Source: Gemmatimonadetes bacterium 2013_60CM_65_52
GTDB taxonomy: Bacteria > Gemmatimonadota > Gemmatimonadetes > Gemmatimonadales > Gemmatimonadaceae
DNA length: 64,000 bases
NCBI GenBank assembly: GCA_002215645.1
Contig: NGFI01000008.1
Location: 62,001 to 126,000 of the forward strand
Reading direction: 5' to 3'
The notes below the pieces were generated by a model. The model saw nothing but the letters and a program-made list of their open reading frames with translations, made no database searches and was not told where the DNA came from. Below, one piece after another: positions 7,991 to 17,226 of the stretch. How positions within the stretch are numbered: position 1 is the first letter of the stretch; each line of letters starts with the position of its first letter. A program made the position numbers and the translations under genes.

Positions 7991-9430
7991 CTAATGGATC
8001 GGTCCGCGCATCCCTCGGCCAGGATAGATCGCGTCGCGCACCACGCCGTCCGTTACGACGGGCGTTCCGTTCACCAGCACGTGGCGAAAGCCCACAGACG
8101 ACAGAGCGGGTTGCTGATACGTTGACTTGTCGATCACGGTGGCTGGATCGAACACGGTGATGTCCGCATCGGCGCCCAGCTTGATGCGCCCTTTCTCGCG
8201 GAACGCGGGTGCGAGCGTCTCGAGCCGCTGTGCCGGCATCAGCGTCATCTTGCGAATCGCGTCCACGAGACCGATCTGTTTCGTTTCCCGGACGTAATAG
8301 CCGAGCGTGCGCGCGGACGTGCCGGCTGTACGCGGGTGACCCTTTCCATTCTGGATCCGCCCGTCGCTCGCGATCGCCGTAAGGGGGCTCGTCATCGCCA
8401 TCGCCTCCATCTCCGGCGTATTGAGAAACATGATGACGAAATTGCCCGGCTTGCGATTCGCGGCGAACGTCGGCCGCGTAAGCCGCTCGCCGGTGCTCAC
8501 CAACATCAGCTTCGAGTACATGCTGTCAGGCGCGTTGACGTATGAGTCGAGCAGCGGTGAGCTGATCTCGGTCATCCCCGCACTGTACGGGTAGGCCTCA
8601 GTGGTGACATCGAGGCCATGCGCCCGTGCGTCCTTGACGATGGCCAGCGTCCTCGGCGTGGACGCGAGGCTCATGCTGTTGAGATGGACGATGTGCACCG
8701 GCGCACCCGTGATGGCGCTCGCGGCGATGACTTCCATGAATGATTCGACCGAGCTGCCCGGGTCCTTTGGCCCATATGATCGCACATGCACGAACACCGG
8801 CGCATGGTACCGGGCAGCGGCACGGAACGCCTCGAGTACTTCATACTTGCTGGCGGCCGGCGTGTACTGGAGTCCCATTCCTTCGCCGAGCGCGCCGAGA
8901 GCCAGCCCCGCTTCGATTCTTCGCTTGATGTCCGCGATCTGCTCGTCGCTCGCGACGTCGCGGCCGCCGGAGCCAACTGGCAGGAAGAGTCCGGAGTCCT
9001 TCATCACGGCCATGCGGACGGGGATGTGGCCAATCGACGCGCCGTAATTGATCAGCGCCCTGCCTTCGCGTGCGGCGTAGAATCCCGGGACGTCGCCGGT
9101 GCCCACCTCGAGCTCGAGCGCGGTGGTGACGCCGTCGAGCGCATACAGGCGATAGTTCTCGTCGTCCTGACCGTGAACGTGGAGATCGATGAAGCCGGGC
9201 GCGACGACGAGGCCTCTCGCGTCGATCACTCTCTTGCCAGCCAGCGGGCCCGCTGTGATCGCGGCGATCTTGCCTCTCCGGACGCCGATGGACCGAACGG
9301 CATCGAGCTTCGACTCGGGGTCGATCACTCGGCCGTTCGCGATCACGATGTCATATGGGGCGGACTGGGCGAGCGCGGCGCCCGCGCCGGTCGAGAGCAG
9401 AGCGACGAGAATCAACGAACGCACGCGCAT
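7991..9430 (-). CDS. Secreted N-acyl-D-amino-acid deacylase-like amidohydrolase
   Basis: 479 residues from ATG 9430, chosen because a signal peptide ('LILVALLSTGAGAALAQ') starts there and GGAG lies 7 bases upstream; the longer open frame to 9565 adds no signal-like sequence. Metal-binding amidohydrolase motifs: 'DLHVHGQDD' (HxH), 'VHIVHLNS' and the late Asp in 'IASDGRIQNGKGHPR'. 'EAYPYSAGMTEISSP' is typical of D-aminoacylases. The reaction by family is hydrolysis of N-acyl-D-amino acids to D-amino acids in the periplasm, using one or two zinc ions. It ends 41 bases from the convergent nucleotidyltransferase gene. Confidence 0.88.
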   Translation of the reverse strand: MRVRSLILVALLSTGAGAALAQSAPYDIVIANGRVIDPESKLDAVRSIGVRRGKIAAITAGPLAGKRVIDARGLVVAPGFIDLHVHGQDDENYRLYALDGVTTALELEVGTGDVPGFYAAREGRALINYGASIGHIPVRMAVMKDSGLFLPVGSGGRDVASDEQIADIKRRIEAGLALGALGEGMGLQYTPAASKYEVLEAFRAAARYHAPVFVHVRSYGPKDPGSSVESFMEVIAASAITGAPVHIVHLNSMSLASTPRTLAIVKDARAHGLDVTTEAYPYSAGMTEISSPLLDSYVNAPDSMYSKLMLVSTGERLTRPTFAANRKPGNFVIMFLNTPEMEAMAMTSPLTAIASDGRIQNGKGHPRTAGTSARTLGYYVRETKQIGLVDAIRKMTLMPAQRLETLAPAFREKGRIKLGADADITVFDPATVIDKSTYQQPALSSVGFRHVLVNGTPVVTDGVVRDAIYPGRGMRGPIH

Positions 9431-9578
9431 GTGATGGCTCCGAGAGATGTGTCGAGTCACTTGTAGCCCTCGAGGCTGCCTGGCGCAAGCGAGGTTCATT
9501 TGACGCCATCTCGACAGCGTGTAACGGCGGGATAGAATACGCTGGCTCGCACATGATCCCTCCACCGGAACGTTGCCG

Positions 9579-11294
9579 ATGCGTCGCTCTCTCCTTCTTG
9601 TGGTCTTGTTCTCCGGCGCATGCGCGCATCCGTCGAATCAGGCAGCCGCGTCCTCCGATCCGGACTTCGGGCCGAACGTCACGATCTTCGATCCGGCGAC
9701 GCCAGCCTCCATCATCCAGGCCAGGCTCGACACCGTCTTCGCGTCGCAGGAGTCGAACGAGTTCGGTCCACAACGGTTCGCGATTCTTTTCAAACCGGGG
9801 ACGTATGACGTCGACGCACGAATCGGCTTCTACACGCAGGTATCGGGACTTGGCCTCTCTCCCGACGACGTCATCATCAACGGGGGCATGCGTGCCGATG
9901 CGCGCTGGAGGAAAGGAAACGCCACGCTGAATTTCTGGCGGGACGTGGAGAACATGTCGGTCGTTCCCGCCGGCGGGTTCGACCGGTGGGCGGTCTCGCA
10001 GGCCGCGCCCATGCGCCGCATGCACATCCGCGGCGATCTCGTGCTCGACGACGGTGGCTGGTCGAGCGGCGGCTTCCTCGCCGACTCGAAGGTGGACGGA
10101 CAGGTGAGGTCCGGCAGTCAACAGCAGTGGATCACGCGCAACAGCGAGCTCGGAAGCTGGACGGGATCGAACTGGAACATGGTGTTCGTCGGCACCGGAC
10201 ATGCGCCGCCGAACAGCTTTCCGGATCCCCCGTACACTACGATCGGCTCGGCGCCAGTCATCCGCGAGAAACCGTTCGTCTACGTGGACGGACGCGGCGA
10301 ATGGAAGGTGTTCGTCCCCGCGCTGCGCTCGAATGCTGAAGGTGTCACGTGGAGCCCTGGAGCGCCGCAAGGCGTGGCGCACGCGATGAGCGAATTTGTC
10401 ATCGTGACGCCGGGAACGTCCGCCGCGACGATGAACGGTGCGCTCGCGGCGAGCAGGAGCCTCATCATCACGCCGGGCATCTACCATCTCGATGCGCCCC
10501 TTCACATCACTCGGCCCAACACGGTGGTGCTGGGGCTTGGCCTGGCGACCCTCGTCCCGGACGGCGGCGTCAGCGCGATGACCGTGGACGACGTGGACGG
10601 TGTGACCATCGCCGGTTTGCTCATCGACGCAGGTGTGATCAACTCGCCGCTGCTCGTGCAGATTGGCTCGCCCGGCTCGTCGGCTGGTCATGCGTCCAAC
10701 CCGACCTTGCTCAGCGATGTGTTCGTTCGCGTCGGCGGCGCCGGCGTCGCCAAGGCAGCGCGGTCCGTCGAGATCAACAGCAACGACGTGATCGGCGATC
10801 ACCTATGGCTCTGGCGGGCCGATCACGGCCGAGGTGTGGGCTGGACGTCAAACACCGCGGCGAATGGTCTGGTCGTCAACGGCAGGAACGTGACGATGTA
10901 CGGCCTCTTCGTTGAGCATTACCAGCAATACCAGGTCGACTGGAACGGCAACGGCGGACGCACCTATCTCTTCCAGAACGAGATGCCGTACGACGTGCCC
11001 GATCAGTCGGAGTGGATGAGCGGAACGACGAAGGGCTTTGCCGCCTATCGGGTCGGTGGCGCGGTCACGAGCCACGAGGCATGGGGACTCGGCAGCTACT
11101 GCTTCCTCAACAAGAATCCAACCGTCGTCGCGGATCACGCGTTCGAGGCGCCGATTTCCCCAACCGTGCGATTCCGCAACATGGTGACGGTGTCACTCGG
11201 CGGCGGCCGAGGGACGATTGCGCATGTCATCAACGACATCGGCCCGGCGGCGCGCGCGGGCGCGACGGTGCAGAAGTTGGTGAGCGGGCCGTAG
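9579..11294 (+). CDS. Secreted right-handed beta-helix protein (GH55 / pectate-lyase-3-like)
   Basis: 571 residues from ATG 9579 (an in-frame TTG lies 6 bases upstream). The N-terminus is a signal peptide with a cysteine after 'LFSGA', possibly lipidated, although the lipobox is not ideal. 'ILFKPGTYDVD' and 'LIITPGIYHLDAPLHI' are characteristic first-strand motifs of pectate-lyase-3/GH55 beta-helices and appear twice, suggesting two helical halves. Related actinobacterial proteins are annotated variously (including as 'adenylyl cyclase' or 'coagulation factor 5/8'), with no proven activity that I know of. I infer a polysaccharide-binding or polysaccharide-degrading role but cannot name a substrate. 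Confidence 0.65.
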   Translation: MRRSLLLVVLFSGACAHPSNQAAASSDPDFGPNVTIFDPATPASIIQARLDTVFASQESNEFGPQRFAILFKPGTYDVDARIGFYTQVSGLGLSPDDVIINGGMRADARWRKGNATLNFWRDVENMSVVPAGGFDRWAVSQAAPMRRMHIRGDLVLDDGGWSSGGFLADSKVDGQVRSGSQQQWITRNSELGSWTGSNWNMVFVGTGHAPPNSFPDPPYTTIGSAPVIREKPFVYVDGRGEWKVFVPALRSNAEGVTWSPGAPQGVAHAMSEFVIVTPGTSAATMNGALAASRSLIITPGIYHLDAPLHITRPNTVVLGLGLATLVPDGGVSAMTVDDVDGVTIAGLLIDAGVINSPLLVQIGSPGSSAGHASNPTLLSDVFVRVGGAGVAKAARSVEINSNDVIGDHLWLWRADHGRGVGWTSNTAANGLVVNGRNVTMYGLFVEHYQQYQVDWNGNGGRTYLFQNEMPYDVPDQSEWMSGTTKGFAAYRVGGAVTSHEAWGLGSYCFLNKNPTVVADHAFEAPISPTVRFRNMVTVSLGGGRGTIAHVINDIGPAARAGATVQKLVSGP

Positions 11295-11359
11295 GGGAAA
11301 GGAAGAGAACCGAGACCGCAGCCGCTACGGTAAACGACGGGAACTACAACTGCCAATTA

Positions 11360-11475
11360 GCCACAGAGGACACAGAGGCACAGAGAACGACGGAGAAAGC
11401 CTTCGTCGTTTTCTTTTTCTTTTTTTTTCTTCTTTGTTTCCCCGTATTTCTCTGTGCCTCTGTGTTCTCTGTGGC
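11360..11475. repeat. 116-bp inverted-repeat element between convergent genes
   Basis: The 27-base arm at 11360-11386 (starts GCCACAGAGGACACAGAGGC) matches the reverse complement of 11449-11475 at 26 of 27 positions. Weaker pairing extends about 13 bases further inward. The centre (11401-11440) is an almost pure pyrimidine run. The element lies between two convergent genes, 65 bases after one stop and 8 bases after the other, so its transcript could fold and act as a bidirectional terminator. Copies of this CCACAGAG..-type sequence are familiar to me as intergenic repeats in several soil bacterial phyla, where they generate false poly-Phe/poly-Lys reading frames. Mobility is not shown. Confidence 0.85.
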
Positions 11476-11483
11476 AATGGTAG

Positions 11484-13910
11484 TTACCGGAGCCGTGACA
11501 ACGCGAACTGCACAGCGAGATCCGTCGTACTCCATAGTTGCACGTCCGAGCCCGTTCCGTATCGCAGCGGAACGATCCTGCCGTCTCGCAGTTCATAGCT
11601 CCACAGCTCGCTATGGAAACCTGACGCGTCCACCGCCGACCGAACGCGCGCCACCGCGCCCCGCAGCTCACCAGCATAGGCCGCGTCCCGCGTCGAGGAG
11701 AGCTGATTCATGACGCCGAGCAGAAACAGGTTCACCTCGCGTCCCCAGACCACCCGCGGACCGTGATACCGATCGCGCTCGAAGCGCGGCCACACCGCCG
11801 GCGGGGCATATGCATCGTTGGCCACGACTGGACCCACCCCTTCAATGAAGAGACCGACGGGGTAGGGACGCTCGAAGAGCTGCACATCCCGCAGGACCGC
11901 CGCGTGCGACGAGTCCGGCGCGCCGCGCAGCAGGAAAAGCCGGGTCGCCGGATCGGTGTTCGCGACGCCGAGGGGCGAGCCGCCGGCATCCAGCGAGATC
12001 GCCAGAAACGCCAGGGAGTCCCGATCCGCGTGCGTGGACGAAACGAGCGGCGTCCAATACTGGCGCTCGGCCGCTGGCAGCGCGGCGATGCGGGCATCCA
12101 CTCGCGCCCGGACCCCCGACGGATCGAGCCGAACGATGAAATGTTTTGCGACGCCGTTCCAGAGATCGATGGCATGGTGCAGCACGCCGGCGTCGCGCGC
12201 GAACCGGGAAAGTGGGCCGGTGGCCGCGTCATCGTGCATCGCGCGCAGGACTGAATCCGGCGCGAGACCCGCGTCTCTTAGCGCGTCGAGAATCACACGC
12301 GTGGCTTCCAATGCATGCGGGGCCCAGATGGCGTTCACGTCCATCGCGAACCGTCCGCCGGCGTATCCGTCCTCGCTGTCGCGCCAACTCGCGGACTGCC
12401 AGGTGCCGTCGTCACGCCGGGGAAATGAAACCAGATTCGTGGCGACCGGATCGGCGACGTACAGCGCAACGAGGCGCGCGACCAGTGCGAGCTCGCGCAG
12501 CATCCGGCGCACGCGAGCTTCACCGTCGGTTGCATCGAGGAGAAATGCTCGCTTCCGCTCGCGCGAGACGGTGGAATCGCCGAGCCACAGCGCCTCGAGG
12601 ACGGGAAGCTGGAACTCGTCGTCGATCATATGGTAGTTCTCCCGCACGCGGCGATGGTCGCGCAGCACGCTGGTGGCTCGCGCAAGCAACGAGTCGGCGG
12701 CACGACGATCACCGGCGCGCTCGGCGCGCCGATATGAATCCACCACGCCCGCGTACTCGGAGGCCGCTTCGCGGTCCGCCTGTCCGCCGAGTGCCTCCTC
12801 GTGGCTCACGTCCCCCGCGGGACCGAGCTTGCGCAGCACGCTCGCGATCACGAACGCGGACATGTCGGCGCGCCAGATCGGCCGCATCATCAGCGCCGAG
12901 ACGAGCATGTCGCGCCCGAAGTAGGTCGCGTAGGCGGGGAGGCCAGCCATCAACTTCTCTCGCGACGACAGCAGCTCCACGCCGCGCACCTCACGCTCGA
13001 GCCAGCGGCTGCGGAGCGACATGGAGTCCGTGCCGCGCACGGAGGCGAGAAAGCGGAGAAAGTCGGGAGTGAAGATCTCCTTGCGGCCGAGCGGCGACAG
13101 GGCCTTGCCGGTGGTGGTGATGCGAAGCGTGAACGGAGTCTCGTCGGAGGAGCTCGCGAGCGTCACGACGTCTCCGCTGGCGGTGGATCGCACGCGACCC
13201 GATGCCGCGCTGAGCTCGAGGGTGAGCGTGTCGCGAGCATCGAGCGACGGCTGGACGACGCGTGCGCGAAACGCCCCACCGTTCACTCGACTCGTGACGA
13301 CAGGCCGCAGCCGGGCGCGGAGTGCATCGATGCTCGCGGCGTTGAGGAGCGCGAGCTGCCGGCGGCGTTCCGCAGGAGGAAAAGTCTCGAGCGCGTCGAG
13401 CATGCCGCCGAGCTCCGCCACCTCGAACGCGCGCGTCGTGAATGGTCGCGTGTGGTGCTCGCCGTACTGAAAGTCGCGCTCGACGCGCATCGATCCCAGA
13501 AGAAAGAGTCCGGCGTCGATGCGCTTAGCGCCCGCGACGAGGCGATACTCGAAGGTTCGCGTGCGTCCGCTGACGGAGGCGCGGCCGTCGCCCGCGCCCC
13601 ACTGCACCGGGGCGGCTCGGCCACTCGAATCCCGAACGGTGAGGCCGAGGCTTTCGTCGTCGGCGTCGGCCCAAAGGTGGACGATGCGTCCACTTCGTTC
13701 GTCGAGATAGATCTGGATCGTGTTTCCGGCCGCGTCGCGATGGAAGCGCGTCTGATAGCCCTGGTAGGCGGCCGCGTCATCGAGGCCGCGCTCCGGAAAG
13801 GCGAAGAGGGGCGTGGACGGATGGACAGTGTTCCCCTGAGACCACGCCGCTGCGGGGGCCAAAGCGAGCGCCGAAATCAGCCCGAAAAAGAATATTGTGA
13901 TCTTTTGCAT
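11484..13910 (-). CDS. Secreted six-hairpin glycosidase-like protein
   Basis: 808 residues with an N-terminal signal peptide ('LISALALAPAAAWSQ'). Residues ~280-700 look like an (alpha/alpha)6 barrel. The segment 'YFGRDMLVSALMM' matches the region of bacterial glycogen-debranching and GH15/GH63-type enzymes around 'FGRDSLIS'. 'MDVNAIWAPHALEATRVIL' further on fits the same fold. The N-terminal ~270 residues are probably a beta-sandwich. I infer a periplasmic glycoside hydrolase acting on an alpha-glucoside, because it is divergent from susC and in the same region as a trehalase. No specific family was recognised with certainty, and catalytic residues cannot be named from sequence alone. Confidence 0.6.
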   Translation of the reverse strand: MQKITIFFFGLISALALAPAAAWSQGNTVHPSTPLFAFPERGLDDAAAYQGYQTRFHRDAAGNTIQIYLDERSGRIVHLWADADDESLGLTVRDSSGRAAPVQWGAGDGRASVSGRTRTFEYRLVAGAKRIDAGLFLLGSMRVERDFQYGEHHTRPFTTRAFEVAELGGMLDALETFPPAERRRQLALLNAASIDALRARLRPVVTSRVNGGAFRARVVQPSLDARDTLTLELSAASGRVRSTASGDVVTLASSSDETPFTLRITTTGKALSPLGRKEIFTPDFLRFLASVRGTDSMSLRSRWLEREVRGVELLSSREKLMAGLPAYATYFGRDMLVSALMMRPIWRADMSAFVIASVLRKLGPAGDVSHEEALGGQADREAASEYAGVVDSYRRAERAGDRRAADSLLARATSVLRDHRRVRENYHMIDDEFQLPVLEALWLGDSTVSRERKRAFLLDATDGEARVRRMLRELALVARLVALYVADPVATNLVSFPRRDDGTWQSASWRDSEDGYAGGRFAMDVNAIWAPHALEATRVILDALRDAGLAPDSVLRAMHDDAATGPLSRFARDAGVLHHAIDLWNGVAKHFIVRLDPSGVRARVDARIAALPAAERQYWTPLVSSTHADRDSLAFLAISLDAGGSPLGVANTDPATRLFLLRGAPDSSHAAVLRDVQLFERPYPVGLFIEGVGPVVANDAYAPPAVWPRFERDRYHGPRVVWGREVNLFLLGVMNQLSSTRDAAYAGELRGAVARVRSAVDASGFHSELWSYELRDGRIVPLRYGTGSDVQLWSTTDLAVQFALSRLR

Positions 13911-13940
13911 GGTCGGGGGGTCTCCCGTCTCGGTGATGAT

Positions 13941-13971
13941 TTTGTCACTATTTGTCTTGCGCTACGACAAA
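13941..13971. promoter_or_regulatory. TTTGTC direct/inverted repeats in the divergent susC promoter region
   Basis: TTTGTC occurs at 13941-13946 and again at 13951-13956, exactly one helical turn apart, and its complement GACAAA at 13966-13971. This lies in the 161 bases between the divergent glycosidase-like gene and susC, in a locally AT-richer stretch. It looks like a binding site for a transcription factor that could coordinate both directions. The factor is not identified. Confidence 0.5.
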
Positions 13972-14071
13972 CGCGGCGTTATGTCAGTTGCGCAACGTAT
14001 CAAAGAGCCGCATCCGCCGGGAAATCAGTTCGACGGATGACGTTCTCCACAATCGCCCGGAGGACTGACAA

Positions 14072-17000
14072 ATGGCGGAAGGTCGCTATCTTTTCGCAAA
14101 ATTTGCGGGAAGTATTGCGGGAGTGCTGCTGTGCTCCCTCAATCTGCACGCGCAGGCCGTTGGAACAGTGCGGGGTCGGGTCGCCGACACCGGAACCAAT
14201 CAACCGCTGGCGAACGTCAGCATCGTGGTCGAAGGCACGCGCTTCGGGACAACGACGCGTCTCGACGGCACGTTCGATCTCGGCGGCGTTCCGGCCGGCC
14301 GAGTTAGTCTCGGCGCGAGACGAATCGGGTATCACTCGACGTCCACGCTCGTCACCGTCGCGGCCGGAGCCGTGGCATCGGTCGACATCAAGCTCCTCCC
14401 GCAGGCCGCGGTGCTGACCGAAATGGTCGTCACCGGCTACGGCAGCCAACGGCGAGAGGCCGTCACCGGCGCCGTGAGCACGGTCGAGGCGAAGGACGCG
14501 AAGGTCGGCGTCGTCACGAACGCGACGCAGATGCTTCAGGGCCGCGCGCCCGGCGTGCAGATCGTGCAGAGCAACGGTGAACCGGGCGGCAACACGCAGA
14601 TCCGGATCCGCGGCGGCACGTCGATCAGCGCCGGCAACGAGCCGCTCTACGTCATCGACGGTGTGCCACTCCAGAACGACGGCACCTCGCCTGGCGCTGC
14701 CGGCGTCGCCTTCAACGCGGCGCTCTCGCGCAACCCGCTCAATTCCATCAGTCCCGATGACATCGAGTCGATGACGATCCTCAAGGACGCATCGGCCACG
14801 GCCATCTATGGAAGCCGCGCGGCGAACGGCGTCATTCTGATCACCACCAAGCGCGGTACTCGCGACTCGCAGTTGGAGTACGACGTGTACGCGGGCGCCG
14901 CCTCACCCACCAAGACGCTCGGCCTCGCAACGGCGGATCAGTACCGCACGTTCGTCACGCAGTTCAAGGACTCGCTGGGTGGCCAGGGTGCGGTCACGGC
15001 GCTCGGCAACGCGTCCACGGATTGGGAGAAGGCGCTGACGCGCACGAGTCTCGCGATGAATCACAACCTCGCCTTCAGCGGCGGGTCCGCGCAGACGAAG
15101 TATCGTGCGTCGATGAACTACTTCGACCAGGAAGGCATCATCAAGAACAGTGGGCTCAAGCGGTATCAGGGCCGACTGAACGCGACGCACGATGCCCTGG
15201 ACAGCCGGCTCCGCCTCGCCCTGAACCTGAGCGCGTCGCGCGTGAACAACACGTTCTCGCCGAATGAAAACGGCGGCGGCTTCACCGGCGGATTGTTCAC
15301 CAACATGGTGATCTTCGATCCCACGAAGCCGATTCAGAACGCCGACGGAACGTTCTTCGAGATCGGCACCGGCGCGCAGGACGTGCGCAACCCGGTCGCG
15401 ATGATCCAGCAGCTCTACGATTACGCGCCGGAAAATCGCCTGCTGGGGAATGTCACCGGCACGATCCAGCTCCATGACAACCTGACGGCGCAGACGCTCC
15501 TCGGTGCCGACAACAGCAACTCGACGCGGCAGTCCTATGCGCCGCGCGTGAGCCCGATCGGCGCTGCGTTCAGCGGGTACGCCCGTCAGGCCGAGCGCAG
15601 TCTGCAGAACCTGAATTTCCAGCAGCTCCTCACGTTCTCGAAGCACATGGGCGAGAACGAAGTCGAGCTCGTGGGCGGGTATGAGTACACGAAGAACAAC
15701 AACATGGAGTTCGCGTCCGCGGCGCAGGGGTTCATCACCGACGCATACGGCGTGGACAACCTGAACGCCGGCACGACGACGCCTGTGGGGTATCCGTACT
15801 CGTGGCACAGCGAGAGCGAGCTCTCGTCGTTCTTCTCCCGACTGAACATCGGCTTCGGCGGACGGTTCTTCGTGACGGGTGTGATGCGTCGGGACGGCTC
15901 CTCGCGTCTCGCGCCGGGACATCAGTGGGCCGTGTTCCCGGGGCTCTCCGCCTCGTGGCGCATGACCGACGAATCGTTCATGCGGAGCCATCCGCTCGGC
16001 CTCTCGGCACTCGCATTGCGCGTGGGCTGGGGCAAGCAGGGCAACCAGGCGGTGGCGCCGTATCAGACGCAGCTGCTGCTCAAGTCCGACAATGGGTCGC
16101 TGTATCCATTCGGCGGCGTCGTCACCAGCGGTTTGCGCGCGGTGCAGGTCGGCAATCCCGACCTGAAGTGGGAGACGGCCGAGCAAACGAATGTCGGCAT
16201 CGATTTCGGCCTGCTGCAGGATCGCGTCACCGGCACGATCGATATCTATCAGAAGAACACCAAGGATCTGCTGTTGAACCGCGCCGTACCGCAGCCAGCC
16301 GTCGTGAGCTCTCGGATCGAGAACATCGGAAGCCTACGCAACCGCGGTGTCGAAGGATCGTTGGACATGCAGTTGTGGAGCAGTGGCAAGAAGTCGCTCA
16401 CCGGCGGGCTCGTGCTCACGGTAGAGCGGAATCAGGTCACCAGTCTCGGTGACACCACGGCCGCCTGCGCCGCCGATTCGACGACGCAGAGCTTCCGCGC
16501 CGCCAGCAACGCGAAGTGCACGTTCATCCAGAGCGGCTTCGTGTTCGGGCAGGGACAGTCGAATCAGTACTCGCAGATCATCCTGCGTGGACAGCCGCTC
16601 GGATCCTTCCTCGCGCCGCGCTTCATCGGCGTGAAGAATGGACAGCAGTACTTCGCCTGCACCGTCGCCGGGCCGAGCTGTGCAAACGGTCAGACGACGG
16701 ATCCGACGGACGCCGATCGCGAGTTCATCGGCTCCGCAAATCCGAGCTTCACACTCGGCGTGCGCAACAACGCCGCGTGGGGCGCGCTGGATATGGCCTG
16801 GCTGTGGCGCGGTGAGTTCGGCGGCAACACGTTCAACAACACGGCGCTCGTGTATCAGACCAAGAGCGACGCGGCGCAGGGCCGCAACTTCATCGCGGCC
16901 GCGATTGGAATGCCGGACAACATTCACGAGCCCGCGAAATTCTCGTCGCGGTGGATCGAGAGCCGCACGTTCGTGCGGCTGCAGAACATGACCCTTGGGT

Positions 17001-17197
17001 ACACGCTGCCGCAGTCGCTCACGCGCGGCCGCACCACCCGCGCGTACGCCTCGGGCGACAACCTGCTGCTCTTCACTGGTTACTCGGGCTACGATCCGGA
17101 AGTGTTCGTTGCATCCGGACTCGCGTCCCGTGGCATCGACTATCTGACGTATCCGCCGACTCGCAGGTTCACCATTGGTGCTCGCACCCAATTCTGA
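14072..17197 (+). CDS. susC: SusC/RagA-type TonB-linked outer membrane transporter
   Basis: 1041 residues; GGAGG lies 9 bases before the ATG. Signal peptide to about residue 28, then a carboxypeptidase-regulatory-like domain (residues ~30-110, 'VRGRVADTGTNQPLANVSIVVEGT'), then the plug (~120-250) with the signatures 'RIRGGTSI', 'PLYVIDGVPL' and 'ILKDASATAIYGSRAANGVI', then a 22-strand-type barrel. SusC forms the outer-membrane pore for oligosaccharides, powered by TonB-ExbBD, with SusD as its lid. susD follows 29 bases later. Context (trehalase, glycosidase-like protein) suggests a glucose-containing substrate such as trehalose, but specificity cannot be read from the sequence. Confidence 0.95.
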   Translation: MAEGRYLFAKFAGSIAGVLLCSLNLHAQAVGTVRGRVADTGTNQPLANVSIVVEGTRFGTTTRLDGTFDLGGVPAGRVSLGARRIGYHSTSTLVTVAAGAVASVDIKLLPQAAVLTEMVVTGYGSQRREAVTGAVSTVEAKDAKVGVVTNATQMLQGRAPGVQIVQSNGEPGGNTQIRIRGGTSISAGNEPLYVIDGVPLQNDGTSPGAAGVAFNAALSRNPLNSISPDDIESMTILKDASATAIYGSRAANGVILITTKRGTRDSQLEYDVYAGAASPTKTLGLATADQYRTFVTQFKDSLGGQGAVTALGNASTDWEKALTRTSLAMNHNLAFSGGSAQTKYRASMNYFDQEGIIKNSGLKRYQGRLNATHDALDSRLRLALNLSASRVNNTFSPNENGGGFTGGLFTNMVIFDPTKPIQNADGTFFEIGTGAQDVRNPVAMIQQLYDYAPENRLLGNVTGTIQLHDNLTAQTLLGADNSNSTRQSYAPRVSPIGAAFSGYARQAERSLQNLNFQQLLTFSKHMGENEVELVGGYEYTKNNNMEFASAAQGFITDAYGVDNLNAGTTTPVGYPYSWHSESELSSFFSRLNIGFGGRFFVTGVMRRDGSSRLAPGHQWAVFPGLSASWRMTDESFMRSHPLGLSALALRVGWGKQGNQAVAPYQTQLLLKSDNGSLYPFGGVVTSGLRAVQVGNPDLKWETAEQTNVGIDFGLLQDRVTGTIDIYQKNTKDLLLNRAVPQPAVVSSRIENIGSLRNRGVEGSLDMQLWSSGKKSLTGGLVLTVERNQVTSLGDTTAACAADSTTQSFRAASNAKCTFIQSGFVFGQGQSNQYSQIILRGQPLGSFLAPRFIGVKNGQQYFACTVAGPSCANGQTTDPTDADREFIGSANPSFTLGVRNNAAWGALDMAWLWRGEFGGNTFNNTALVYQTKSDAAQGRNFIAAAIGMPDNIHEPAKFSSRWIESRTFVRLQNMTLGYTLPQSLTRGRTTRAYASGDNLLLFTGYSGYDPEVFVASGLASRGIDYLTYPPTRRFTIGARTQF

Positions 17198-17226
17198 TGC
17201 GACCAACCATTAGAGGGCCACAGGTG

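Noticed and set aside
11012-11713. Frame with poly-Phe across the 116-bp repeat
   Set aside because: A typical artefact of the inverted repeat and its pyrimidine core.
12801-14417. Long open frame antisense to the glycosidase-like gene
   Set aside because: The sequence is arginine/alanine-rich with no family resemblance, and it crosses the promoter region and start of susC. The opposite strand has a signal peptide and coherent protein.
16951-17226. N-terminal extension of SusD
   Set aside because: The extra 92 codons shadow the end of susC; ATG 17227 opens a lipoprotein signal.
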